26,206 nt of DNA from contig JASWJB010000465.1 of assembly GCA_032433595.1 (NCBI GenBank), positions 1 to 26,206 of the forward strand, read 5' to 3'. Below the pieces are notes generated by a model, which saw nothing but the letters and a program-made list of their open reading frames with translations, searched no databases and was not told where the DNA came from. The translations under genes and the position numbers were made by a program. Origin of the DNA: Conoideocrella luteorostrata (taxonomy: Eukaryota > Ascomycota > Sordariomycetes > Hypocreales > Clavicipitaceae). Positions 11,204 through 21,563 of this stretch are shown piece by piece. Within the stretch, counting starts at the first letter, position 1, and every line of letters begins with the position of its first letter.

Positions 11204-11361
11204 TGTGGTAGGATTTCCCAGCGAGCCCTTGTAAACGGTGACGAAAGAGGGCTAGTCAGAAGCTGATATTCCAGCACTAGCTGTTTGTTATCAACGAAGA
11301 CGTAAACATGGAGTAGACACAGTTTCAGTCAAGATGTGATCAAGTAAATGTTGGTAATATC

Positions 11362-11607
11362 CTAGCCACCCCCAATCAGAGCAGTGACCACAGCAGATCT
11401 TACAAACGTAATTGCCATGTCACAAGTCCGAAGGATCGTTGATAGGAAAGGGTTGAAGCCGTATGGCGGAGGGTTGTCCTCGCTCAAAGCCGCCGCCACA
11501 GTCTCACGAGAGGCTGAAGGCTCGGATCCCGGAGATGAAGAGGCTTCGACGCGGGTTGGTTGCGATAGGACATTTGGAGGTATATTTTCACTTCTGACTG
11601 TAGGCAA
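11362..11607 (-). CDS. Probable 3' exon of a small unknown gene
   Basis: An open minus-strand frame ends with TAG at 11362-11364. It reads as a Ser/Pro/Glu-rich segment (RVEASSSPGSEPSASRETVA), then a conserved-looking SEDNPPPYGFNPFLSTIL and a hydrophobic end, RTCDMAITFVRSAVVTALIG. There is no ATG at its beginning; the frame starts with TTG. A good acceptor (TTGCCTACAG) lies just inside, leaving exon sequence from about 11598. So it is probably a terminal exon needing one or more upstream exons at about 11640-11830, where I could not fix a junction. The antisense frame is also open, which weakens the call. It lies 158 bp upstream of the GTR2 start on the same strand. No family recognised. Confidence 0.35.
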   Translation of the reverse strand: MPTVRSENIPPNVLSQPTRVEASSSPGSEPSASRETVAAALSEDNPPPYGFNPFLSTILRTCDMAITFVRSAVVTALIGGG

Positions 11608-11838
11608 TTAACATCATACCACTTCTGTTATTGACGCAGGCTTGCGACCGGGTCGATGGCGAGTCATTCGGTCTGTTGGACAGTGATGATACAAAGACCC
11701 TTGGAGACGTAAGCCGTCAAGGCTCGGTCCATTCCGGGGCAATGGCGCAGAAACCACGTATTCAATATGGTGCTACGCAACAGAAGAGCCGTCAGGCGCA
11801 CCATCACCCACGACACGACTCCCGGGTATACCCATAGA

Positions 11839-12164
11839 CTATGACGACAAAGTGGCGTGTGCTTTTGCGGTCAAAACATTGGAGCTTGGGTTGGCCTGGA
11901 GCTGCAAAACGCGCAAGTCCGACCACGCCGTGCAAAAGGAATAATAACATCTTTGTGTTGCAATCATCCCCCCTAACAACAATGACAACATCAACAACGA
12001 GACGGGGGAAAATCGATGAGGGATGCCACTTGGTCGGCTGTGTAACCGATACATCGCTTGCCACTTGACAGCTAGTAAATCGTACGCAATTGGTCCAAGA
12101 GGCTGATTTGGGGGCACAGAAGCTCAATAAGAGCTTCCAACTCCATTCGGGTCACAGAGGCCAT
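11839..12164 (-). CDS. Possible small multi-exon gene of unknown function
   Basis: An ATG at 12164 opens a clean amphipathic helix-like exon, MASVTRMELEALIELLCPQI followed by SLLDQL, which meets an in-frame TAG shortly after. A GTACGA donor at 12085 and a TTACACAG acceptor ending at 12038 define a 48 bp intron. Removing it gives a plausible continuation, PDQVASLIDFPPS. Further downstream the stretch after a TTTTGCAG acceptor reads QANPSSNVLTAKAHATLSS to a stop at 11839, but the joining donor is unclear. The exon arrangement is a hypothesis; this could instead be the 5' end of one gene that also includes the exon at 11362-11607. Confidence 0.3.
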
Positions 12165-13401
12165 GATAAGGCAGCTCCTCGCCAGGGGTGAGTCCTGGAC
12201 ACGGCTTGGTATGACGCGGAGACGAAACATGGGAGACGCCGGCAAGGGATTCGTTCATTCACTTACCTCCATTTTAGCGGTGTCTGCTCGACGGATGAAG
12301 GTTCCGCGACCCGAGTCTTTCAGAGCAGGCAATATGTGACTTGAGGCAAGACGGCTTAGGATGGAACTAAGGGCTGATTAAGACGGGTTGAAATGGCCGT
12401 GTCGAGCCTTGGAACAAAGATAATATGACCGGGGGCTTCGAGGGTTTGGAGCTCAGGCCAGGCTTGTCGAGTCAAGACCAGCAGCACACGTGGACCAAGT
12501 ATCAGGCTGCAAGCAGAAAGGCCCGGCGAATGTTGGGAATGGACACGCAATTTGAAACGCTTTGATAAATATAAATATGACACTGGTTTCGAACGGTGCA
12601 ACTTGAGGCTTGAGCAAATGTTGTTCCTACGGCTGGCGGTGGACTTTGCAAAATGAAGACGGAGCTTATGCGATTGGATGGATGACGGATAATGGATGTA
12701 TGGCTAGCTAACTTAGAGGTTGACTGACGGCTGGGGAAGGGGCGCCCCAGTGAATCTCCCGCCGCCCGTACGGAGTAAGTACTTAAGTATCTAAGTAGTT
12801 AGTTACTCCACCACCACGATGCATTTCCACGCCCTCCATTTTCATCATTCTCAAAGTGCGCCTACTCACCGGACATGCTCGCTCTGTCACCCTGTACGCG
12901 GCATAGGGGGATCTAGGCATAAATGCGATACAGATACACAATTAAAATGATAAGCGGCCTCAGACGTGCATTCTTCATTCAATGCTCACCACAAGTATGA
13001 TATAAATTCGCCTGGAGTCATTCTATTACATACATTTTTGGGAGAGACTCTCTAAGATGCAGTACACTGTAACTGATCTGCTCCCTTAGCTATATCTTCT
13101 TTTCGCGTAACCTGTACTCTATCTGTCTACATCCATCGTGTTTCATTTTATGCTACATGCACATAGCAGTGGTGGATTTTGGGGCGGAGCAGAATGTTCT
13201 GGTTACTATCTAACTTACTCCCACAACGACACTGGTCTTGTGACAGAACATTCTCGTACATCTCACTAGAGACCAATTTGATATCCAAACCTACCCTCTT
13301 GGCAAAACTACGTCTGACACCTCCCGCAGCTAACCGTGCGGCCGATTGTCTCCTGAACTCCACCGCCAGACGGCCTACCCTAGAGAGCTCCATCAAATGA
13401 A

Positions 13402-14517
13402 TTAAGTAGTTGCTGTATCCTTGTGTGATCGCGTGAACATGCTCGGGATGAAGCTTTTCTTCTTCTTCATTGTCTTTGTATCTGAAGGACCGGGGTTTTC
13501 ATCTCTAACTTTCTGCTGGGTAGTTCTTGGAGGCGGCTTGGTACTGACCATATGCTGGATGTTTCCAGTGTTGTTCGTCGCCATTGCCGCCGTGGATGCA
13601 GGCCTGCGGAGCGGTTGTGGCTAGTAACAGACTGTTAGATGACTCCCACTCCAAAGTCAAGATTGGAAAAGTGTTTTACAATACCCTGAACTCTACCCTC
13701 CCTGAATTCCTTACATCCCCTGTCTGAAATGGTTGAAGTGGCGCCGGCCCGGCCATCGCAGAAGCCAGTTTCTCTCCCCCATAGTTTAGGCACCCTTCAG
13801 CAATAGGGACAAATCGAACAAGGCCCCTAGAAGGCGGAACTCTGATCGCTTGATGCAAATGGCTCTGGAGTATAGCCACGTTCCGCTTGTTGATACCGGG
13901 TGTTACCTGATCTGGCAGCCCGGTAACGGTGAGGATGTACGCGGGATCGAAGAAACCACCAAAGAGTAAACACATGCCATGCTGAAGGGAAACCACAATG
14001 GAACTCAACGGTCGGCCATAGCGCAGAGATAAATGATAGGACAGCTCGTTCATGAAAAGATACTCGTTCGTGATCTTCAACTTTCGTCAGTAGAAAGTAA
14101 CCAATCATGCCATCCCCTGTGATAATATGAGCTTACTACTACGTTGGTTTTCACTTCCACCAAGAGTGCGGATTCATTGCGTATAATAGCATCTCGGCGA
14201 TAACTGCTCGACACCGGAGGAGGCGGCACCGTCGAGCTAGGCACACGCAGCTTTGCCAAGTTCGACCCCGGCAGCGTTTCGGTAGCGTCGCGAGCCAAGG
14301 ACAGCGTGTGACGCCTGTTGTCAGTATGCCTGATCTCGCCTTCTATCACTGGCTCGAGATTGGATCTTCGAAGGTGCTGGCTGCTTCGTCTATCCGAAAA
14401 AAAGGGCTGCGGAGAGGGGGTGCGACGACTGGCATCATTGACAATGTGGTTCGCAAGATATATCGCTTCAGCTGATGGTGCTGATCGTTGAGATGTTAGA
14501 GGAGACGTGTCTGTCAT
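13402..14517 (-). CDS. MIF/tautomerase-superfamily domain protein
   Basis: Three exons on the minus strand: 14517-14137, 14074-13715 and 13620-13402 (960 nt, 319 residues). Introns are 62 and 94 bp, with donors GTAAGC and GTAAGG; intron 2 shows an ATCTAAC branch site. The start is the first ATG; the open frame further upstream has no ATG. Residues 1 to about 112 are a Ser/Arg/Pro-rich disordered arm (TPSPQPFFSDRRSS, VPPPPVSSS). The MIF fold spans about 114-235: ALLVEVKTNV, NELSYHLSLRYGRPLSSIVV, LLFGGFFDPAYILTV, VPPSRGLVRFVP. The C-terminal arm (about 248-319) is basic and Pro/Thr-rich, with KKKKSFIPS near the end. MIF-family enzymes use an N-terminal proline freed by Met removal; here the domain is internal and that position is not proline. 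Tautomerase activity is therefore doubtful and a structural or regulatory role is likelier. Confidence 0.88.
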
Positions 14518-15498
14518 CTTGGCTTTTATTCGCAAAACCAGATCGTCGTCTCTTTCCACCACGACGAAGATGGAAATAAGGGTTTGATATTCGACAGGAG
14601 AAAACGACCAGGCTGGGCCCTTCCCTTTTAGTACAGACGAGCTTGGGATCTTTTCTATTATTATTGTGTTTGTTTGGTGTAATTCTGGATCCTGGAGTTA
14701 CTGTGGCACAAGATAGCTATGAGTGAGCAATGCTATGCGAAGTAATGTCGTGGCCCTCCCGTGTAGTGGCATGGTGCATGTTACACCCGAGCGGCGCTGG
14801 TATGTTCGGGACATAAAACTGGCTCTTTCGTCAGAGTGGTAGAACCCTGCCATCTGCCAGTCAAGCCTGTGGCGGTTATCGAACTTGAAGGTCAAGCTCA
14901 AGCTCGAGAGTGCTGGACTTACGACTACAGTAAAAAGCCCCTTTTTCATTTAAATTTTGTAGACGTTTACTACGTGATATTTAGAAGAGATACTCAGTGT
15001 GATAAGAGTCACAAGGGCTAGAAAGCAACTGCGTGACTTCTACCAGCTGCAGATAATTATTGAACGCGTAACAGACCTTGACAACAACGCGGGACGCAAT
15101 CGTTTACGACATGACTTGCATTCTGTTATGCCGTTGTGCTGTTGTGCTACTGGCACTGAAACGTGCTTGTACCACATGGAATTGTCCGGTCTTTTGCATG
15201 CGAAGCTGCATGAAGTTGAGGTGGTGGCTGGTGACAATGGTTAGTGCGGCTATTGGGGTTTGAACGGAAAAGACAAAATCTTTCATTACATGTTGTAGCT
15301 CTACGATAGATATACTTAATGCGACAAGCGAAATACAAATACATATATCAGGGCCATTATGCACTCATATATCTCTTGAACAAGACCTCTGCAACCTCTG
15401 TTAAGCCCGAACACAAACCTGCCATCAAAAAGCCATGCCGCCTCAACTTTGTGTGCCACGGAAAGACACCGCTAGGCGTCGTTTATTGCCTTGTTTCT
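14518..15498. other. Intergenic, MIF-like promoter and 3' flank of the membrane-protein gene
   Basis: About 980 bp between two minus-strand genes. The left part should hold the promoter and leader of the MIF-like gene, the right part the 3' UTR of the four-pass membrane protein gene. Several short frames overlap on both strands at 15040-15364 with no ATG-to-stop product that looks real. I see no RNA gene or repeat. Confidence 0.5.
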
Positions 15499-16229
15499 CT
15501 ACGAAAGGGTAGGGCTACCTCTAGAGCGCGCAACTGTCCCCGCCTTCTTCTCCAAGATGACCTGAAAGCCGGCGGTGGCTAATATTATCAACTCCAAGGG
15601 AACGAGGAGGACAGCCAAAGCCAAGGCAGCTTGGCTTTCCTTGCAGAGTGTGCCAAAGTGAGGTCTAGTAGACATAGGTACTGTCTTCCAGCGGCATACC
15701 CAGCTCTGAAACGTTTCGTCAGTGGCAGAGGTGTTGATGGCAAAGAACATCACCACGGCGATGAGCGAGGCGATAAACCCGGTGACGGGCACAACAATGC
15801 TGACAGAAGAATGGATCATGGGTCGTCCTCGAACCTAAATAAAGCCGTAGTTAGGATACTGCATGCCCATTCTTATTCTGGAAGAGTGGAACTACACACC
15901 GACTGGGTCTTGCTGGCGAGCAACGACACTGCATTCATGGCTGTGACAATAGCACTCCCAGCAACCAAGGCGTTCGTTGGTCTGACATCGAAGTTTTGTG
16001 GCCAGAGAGGCAACATATAGTCGACTGGTAGATGAGTAACATTATACACGGCCAATGTGTCTGTGGAGAGTCCCAAGACGACAATACCGGCCGCCAATGC
16101 CAACAGGGTCATAGCAACTCGAATGCTGTGGACGGCATTGACAATGCGAACTCTCCAGTGACACCGCAACTCGCGGGAATCGACCTCAAAATCAGAGGTG
16201 GACAGCTCATTCTTGAGGCTTGATGACAT
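15499..16229 (-). CDS. Four-pass membrane protein, MARVEL-like topology
   Basis: Two exons on the minus strand, 16229-15900 and 15834-15499, joined across a 65 bp intron (donor GTGTGT, CTAAC branch, TTTAG acceptor), give 221 residues. Four hydrophobic segments are predicted at about 36-58, 87-106, 119-142 and 178-204. The short N- and C-terminal tails would be cytosolic (the C-tail is basic: EKKAGTVARSRG). The first loop carries HLPVDYMLPLWPQNFDVRP. The loop between segments 3 and 4 contains Cys157 (SWVCRW) and Cys174 (FGTLCKES), spaced so that they could form a disulfide. The layout resembles MARVEL, Sur7 or claudin-type proteins, but I cannot assign a family. A CT-rich tract on the minus strand at about 16345-16375 lies 115-145 bp before the start and is a plausible promoter element. 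Confidence 0.85.
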
Positions 16230-16340
16230 TTTCGGAACGAATGAGCGAATAGATCAGGTATCAAACCTGGTGAGGAGCAGAGATGTTAAGGAAATAAAGA
16301 GAGTGGTACGAGATAGGGGAGTACAGTAGATATACTGACA

Positions 16341-16376
16341 TCCAGAAAAAAAAGGAAAGAAAGGAAAAGAGAACAC
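16341..16376 (-). promoter_or_regulatory. CT-rich promoter tract of the membrane-protein gene
   Basis: On the minus strand this is an almost pure C/T run (the plus strand reads A and G only for about 30 bases). It lies 115-145 bp upstream of the ATG at 16229. Pyrimidine-rich tracts near transcription starts are common in filamentous fungi. The role here is inferred from position only. Confidence 0.4.
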
Positions 16377-19225
16377 ACGGGGTTCAAACAAAGCTTCGAA
16401 TTCCCATCTTCATCTTTCATCATAGTGGCGAGGTCTGTAGTGTTATAGACCGTGATGACGCTCAGCTACTGCGAGACCTGTTGCCGCCCAGCATGCAAGC
16501 GCATTTCAGCCAAAATGCGCCATCAACCAGATCCAATGGGATCTCTGAATCAATGGCCTTCGACCATGACACCAACGCCGAATAGCCGCGCCGATAATGT
16601 GATGTCTTTTCAGACGGACGTACCGCGACGACGATTTGGGCAGACGATAGCGGATCTGGACTTGGGATTGGCTGGAGAGTGTGAGACGCTTGATGCAGTT
16701 GAGGGATGCCATGGCGCTTACAGCTGACCAACGGCCAATCATGGCGTCTTTTGGTGGCCACCCCAGCCACTCACTCACTCACATACCAGAGTCCCGCCAA
16801 CCAGTTATAAGCGCTGGGGGACAGACGGGGGCCGGACGGGCATGAGAATGAAGAGAGGAGCTGGGAGAGGGATCAAAATAGATTGCTGGGTATCGGTCAG
16901 TACTCTACTCGGCAACGGCGCAGTATTGTACTCCGTATTCCGCAGGCATTTTGTTGTACGGCCAAGCAGGCGGCCATTGCCACCTCCGAAGCACAGGATT
17001 GACTTAAAGCATTTCGGCCTATCTTGAATGATCGTTAAGACAAACCATCAGGCCCCAGTATCGTGCCAGCGTTGCCGTGATCGGATGCTTCATGTATATT
17101 GCATAAGTAAGTACTCCGTACTCCTTAGCTGCTAAGTATACACACCGACCTGACAGCTGCAACATTGCAACACCATTGTCGGGCTTTTCAACAACCACCG
17201 TAGCCGCTGGCCCCGTGTTTGTCGTCCCTAACCCCAAGTACAGAGTACCTATTCCGTAACAAGTGCTCCGTACCCAGCCCGAACCAATTTGACAACCCAA
17301 GCTACCCCCGGAACTTCCCCTTCAATGTTTGCCCTTCGTACCCAATTCCCGCATCCCCATCTCCACTTCCTTCCCTTGCCCACGACCAACTCCGTACGAT
17401 AAACTAAGCATTTCATGATGTTTTGTGTAACACCGAAGCTTTTCGGCCATCCGTATGCTGGATGCTACCGTGGCTGATAAAGTGGAATTTGGTGTCTGAT
17501 GTCTTGTGGTTTGTTTTGCTTCTTTCCGTATTAGCTCTTTGTCAGAATTTTTTTTTTTTTGGCTCAGCCTGGCAGGCATCGTTTGTCAAGCTTGACGATA
17601 TTCCTGCAGCGAACAGAGATTTTGGACATTCGCTAAATTCTAAGACACAGCTACGTTGGCGCAGGTACACACAGCGACTTCTCGCGCCAGACAAACTCAA
17701 CTTTTTGTGTTACCCCAGTACATGAGACTTTGCACAGGACCTTTTGCCCCGTAACGACTTCGCGTTCCTGTTGCGTGTTGATTATTGATGCCCCCCACGA
17801 CTCGAAGGATCAAATTGTCGGCCATTAGCAACTGCATGCTGACTACGGAGTTACAAGCAACCTGTCCCTGCGGCATCCCTGTGATAAGGTAGATTGGATC
17901 TGGGGGTTGGTCATGACATATTTAATATGGTAGATGCAACGAGACACAGCGGCATCCCAGCATGCCGCCTGGCTTCAGAGATGTTACACAGGAAGTCGCA
18001 ATCATCATGGTAGAACATTCTGTCTCCATGATCCTCTTCAGATTGCTCTCCGAACAAAGTTCGACATTCGTCAATGCTGACTTTGTTTTGGGGGTTCTGG
18101 TAACACAGTTCTGCTTGTCAAACATTCTGGACGAGCTAACAAATATCCCTGCTGGTCTCGCTCGAAGGTGGATCAGTAATCCTAGGACCAGGGGCCTTCC
18201 GCAAACCCCCACAGCCATGTTCACCACACCGCGAAACTTATTGTACATGCTCCGTACTTATTGTAGTGACAGCGGGAGCTATTACGACATCATGCAGGGT
18301 GCTTTCGCTAAATAGGATTTTACTAGTTGAGGTATTCGATTTGACATTTGACACGTAAGGTTTTGTTCCAACTACTGACGGGTTCTTCTCATAATGAAGG
18401 GCAAGGAACGACTTGCGTCGATTGGCCACTACAATGCGGAGTACTCCGTACCGTGATGATAATATCGGGCCGGGATAATGCCAACAATCTCATTTCTGTC
18501 TTCTGTCTCTCGCCTGCATTTCCCAAGGTCACAGGAAGCGGCTCAAATGTGGTAGACCATCTACTGCTTATCTCTATTCCGTTACCCGACTCAAGAAGTG
18601 ATACTCCGTGAATGTGGTCCTCCTGGCTTGGCCTTGCGAAGAACGGCGACAGTGGCTGCATACACTGCATCATGGACAGGAATGATCTTTCCAGTGAGAA
18701 TGAAAGCCTCTTACATGCCATTACATGATGCTCGTATGATAATTAAACCTGTCTTGTCAATGATGAATCCGATGGAAGGTGCGTGCCACAGTTTGTCTCT
18801 GTGGACTTCTGAGCGTGCATTGTCTACGGAGTACGGAGTACCGAGCAGACAGTTATTTGCGTGGCCCTGGTGAACTAGAGTACGAGTACTCCGTAAGTTT
18901 CCATGTACCGACCCTGCTCGCTGTTTGTTCCCCAGTTCTAGACACCCATGCCGGGACTTAGCTACGCTGCGAGTGATCGAGCCGGGACAGGGTAATTACC
19001 GAGAAAGGTAATGTACTAGTAGATGGAGGGGCTGGTAATCGAGCAATGTACGGAGTACTCCGTATTGTAGGGGCCTATCTTCTTGAGGCGCGACGAGCTC
19101 TGAAGAAAGGAATGAAGAGCAACAAAATGGAATGACCAAATCACCTGCCGATTTGTTCTGGCAGGCAAATGCTGGGATTTCAAGACGCTAGCAGCAAGAG
19201 TGGCCTGACCAGAGTTGCATTCTGG

Positions 19226-19262
19226 TCGTTTCTCTTTCTATCTTTCTCTCTTTCTTTTCAAT
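19226..19262 (+). promoter_or_regulatory. CT-rich tract in the gene-poor interval
   Basis: A nearly pure pyrimidine run (TTTCTCTTTCTATCTTTCTC and continuing) on the plus strand, followed by an A/T-rich stretch and an ATG at 19312. This is the layout expected just upstream of a fungal transcription start. However, the frame from 19312 shows no domain. It may mark the promoter of an unannotated or non-coding plus-strand transcript. Confidence 0.3.
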
Positions 19263-20751
19263 TTATAGATTCTGCCCGCCTCCTCTGGGATTTATTTCCT
19301 TCGAGAGCTCTATGAACGAAGCAACAGCTCTGGCGGCTATCAATCAGCATCAGACACATCTTCCTTCCCGTGCGGCAAAGCTATCCTGGCGGATAAATCA
19401 CTCTTGCGGTGGCGGTGATATATGTGCGTACAATACACTACCGATACTGTTGCTACTCCGCAGATGTATATACATTTTTGTAAAGCCACCAATTGCAGGA
19501 TTCAGGTGTACCAAAATCTGCTTCATTTCTGTCCTCATAGGCATTGTTTCTCTTATTGAAACCACTATATACCGAGCCACCATAATGCAAGGACGACATA
19601 TGGGACAAATATGTTGCTCAAGGTCACTGACATGCAAAGATGATAGAGCACTTGAGCTTAAGAGGCAATCATGTCGCGAACCTTTATCAGTGAGTACAGC
19701 TGCCGAATGATACTGTCCCATCCACCGCCATCTCTGAAAGACGACGGGCCGGTAAAGGGCCCAGTTGCCAGCCAAACAGGGCTATCGTGGCGTCCACATG
19801 GCGTGCCATATGCTAAACAGGAGTATATCCTATTGGTCTGGATACGAGCTGATTGAAAAGCAGTAAAAGCCATGAGTGACTTCATGCACTAGTTATCAAG
19901 CGGACGGTAGTTACAGTATGCGACACAAAGTTTTCAAACACCTACCAGCGTGGAAGATACCTCAAGGCGTGCAAAGATTTTATGCTTCTCACTGTAGTTG
20001 CACGTATTGTACGGAGTACTCCGTACGGAGTCCATGCAAGCATCTCCATACGTACAAACATAGACACGTACCAGTTAGTTAGGATTGTAGCCGGACACAG
20101 AAACACCATCTGTAACCAGGGTCCGTGCCTTGGGCCTGGAGCTAACGCTCAGGATGCGCTTGCGCGAGGTTTCTTCAAGGTTACGTTGGTGATGGTGCTG
20201 CGCGTCATTTGTGTTGTACTAAACGGCGTCGCTCTACCGAGAAATGCCACTTTTGAGTAGTTGCTCCGTACGTGCCTAAGTACTAGTATTGTACGAGTGC
20301 TAACGCCGGTGTCTGCTGCAGCCCCGGAGGACGGACTGCTGGGGGCCAAGAGCGCCGAACCACAAACCCCGGACCGCAGGGGCGTCATGGAGTAATACAA
20401 ATTGGGACTGAAAAGAAAAAGGATGGCGTATTGCTATTACGATTACAGTAATAACTAGATGATTCGGATGAAGTGGACGATCAACGATAGTTGGCTGGCC
20501 TTTGCCCATCAGGCATGCACCACTCTCAAACGTTCTTCGCGGCAACAGATGATCGGGCTTCGTAGCAACTAGACCAATGTTGTACAGACGTGTACGCCGT
20601 CATGATACCCCGATGGCACCTCGATGGCATGTTTCATCGTGTCTTTTGCGGAAATCGGAATCTAGAGGCTGTGAACCATGGCCTCCGCCGAATGAGCGAA
20701 AGGACAAGCTTTGGCCAAGGCAAAGGATGGGCCCGACCCCCCCGATGCTGC

Positions 20752-20781
20752 CTGCCAGTGTCTGCCAGTGTCTGCCAGTGT
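20752..20781. repeat. 10-bp tandem repeat, three copies
   Basis: The unit CTGCCAGTGT occurs three times in exact tandem. It lies in non-coding DNA 22 bp before a TACGGAGTAC motif. It is a simple minisatellite, possibly variable in copy number between strains. Confidence 0.85.
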
Positions 20782-21370
20782 CCGCAAATTAAATACTTGT
20801 AACTACGGAGTACTAGTATGTCTGGGGTTGGCAAGCTGGGTCGGACGGTCCTCTCCCTCGGACACGGCAAGCGGGTCAAAACACTCGCTGTCCTGCCCGT
20901 CCCGCATAATTAATCCCCTAGACATACATTCATACTTACATTCATACCCAGGTAAGTACTCAAGTACTTGCATATTATTTTATTTTGTCTCCCTCCAGAG
21001 CCCACGGAGTTATGCACATTGCACATTAAGTTACATACTTTTAGTCCACTTTGCCGCCTGGTCCAGTCTGGTGCGGTGCGTGTAATATTTAGCTCCCCCA
21101 CCCGCCAGCCTATCTCTCCATCTATCTGTACTTAGACCTACCCCTCAACAGGCAGACGACCAACTCTGGGGGAACACAAGAAAGAAGCCGTTGAAGTGGC
21201 ATGTGCTGATTCCCTTGCTGTTGATTCTATTTATTGTGCTGCTGGCCTGCCATTCAATTTTGTGCAATCCAGTATACGTCTTATTTCTCTAAACATCTGT
21301 TGTATTGTTATCGTCTTCCCTAAAATCCTACTCAAAACAACGAGACGACACCGGCGCCAATAATCGACAG

Positions 21371-21405
21371 CCAGCAACCAGCAACCAGCAACCAGCAACT
21401 AGCAA
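21371..21405 (+). repeat. 7-bp tandem repeat in the 2EXR gene leader
   Basis: The unit CCAGCAA is present in four perfect copies followed by one imperfect copy (CTAGCAA). It lies about 160-190 bp upstream of the 2EXR start codon, probably in the 5' leader or promoter. The frame through it has no ATG. Confidence 0.85.
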
Positions 21406-21563
21406 CCAACATCTAACACCAGCACCATCACCACCACTGGAAGCAAACCACCGATCTTGCCATCGTGTCCTTGGATCCGGGAACTTGCATTAGAAGCATG
21501 TGAGCGTTTTGTCACCACTCACGGCTTGCTGCATTTCGTACACAGGAGGTGGAGATTAAGACC

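Larger units (their letters stand above)
11204..13401. other. Interval between GTR2 and the MIF-like gene
   Basis: This 2.2 kb stretch includes the GTR2 promoter on its left. It also contains one or two candidate small minus-strand genes, listed separately at 11362-11607 and 11839-12164, and about 1.2 kb (12165-13401) in which I see no gene. Open frames at 12356-12601 and 13148-13400 occur on one or both strands without a conserved feature. A TACGGAGTA motif lies at 12769-12777, followed by a TA-rich stretch with AAGTACTTAAGTATCTAAGT. Confidence 0.45.
16230..21563. other. 5.3 kb interval without a supportable gene
   Basis: Between the divergent starts of the membrane-protein gene and the 2EXR gene I find no frame with a recognisable domain, consistent splice sites or family motif. 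Open frames at 16452-16727, 17962-18315, 18389-18721, 19312-19775 and 20711-21085 are short, are opposed by frames on the other strand, and look like chance. What is present is a high density of TACGGAGTA / TACTCCGTA motifs, a CT-rich tract at 19226-19262, a 10-bp tandem repeat at 20752-20781 and a 7-bp tandem repeat at 21371-21405. Non-coding transcripts are possible. Confidence 0.55.

Noticed and set aside
11631..11837. Plus-strand frame with TQACDRVDGESFGLLDSDD
   Set aside because: Looks partly protein-like, but splicing it to the preceding plus-strand frame (GTATAT to GACGCAG) leads quickly to a stop; minus-strand exons here are at least as plausible.
13421..13624. Plus-strand hydrophobic frame resembling a membrane peptide
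   Set aside because: Antisense of the third exon of the MIF-like gene, which is supported by a GTAAGG donor, a CTAAC branch site and phase agreement.
17922..18721. Overlapping frames of 80-120 residues on both strands
   Set aside because: Opposing frames, no family motif and no supporting splice sites; they contain the palindromic intergenic motif, suggesting non-coding DNA.
19312..19775. Frames after a CT-rich tract
   Set aside because: The promoter-like layout is suggestive, but the translation has no domain and an opposing frame is equally long; kept only as a possible transcript start.
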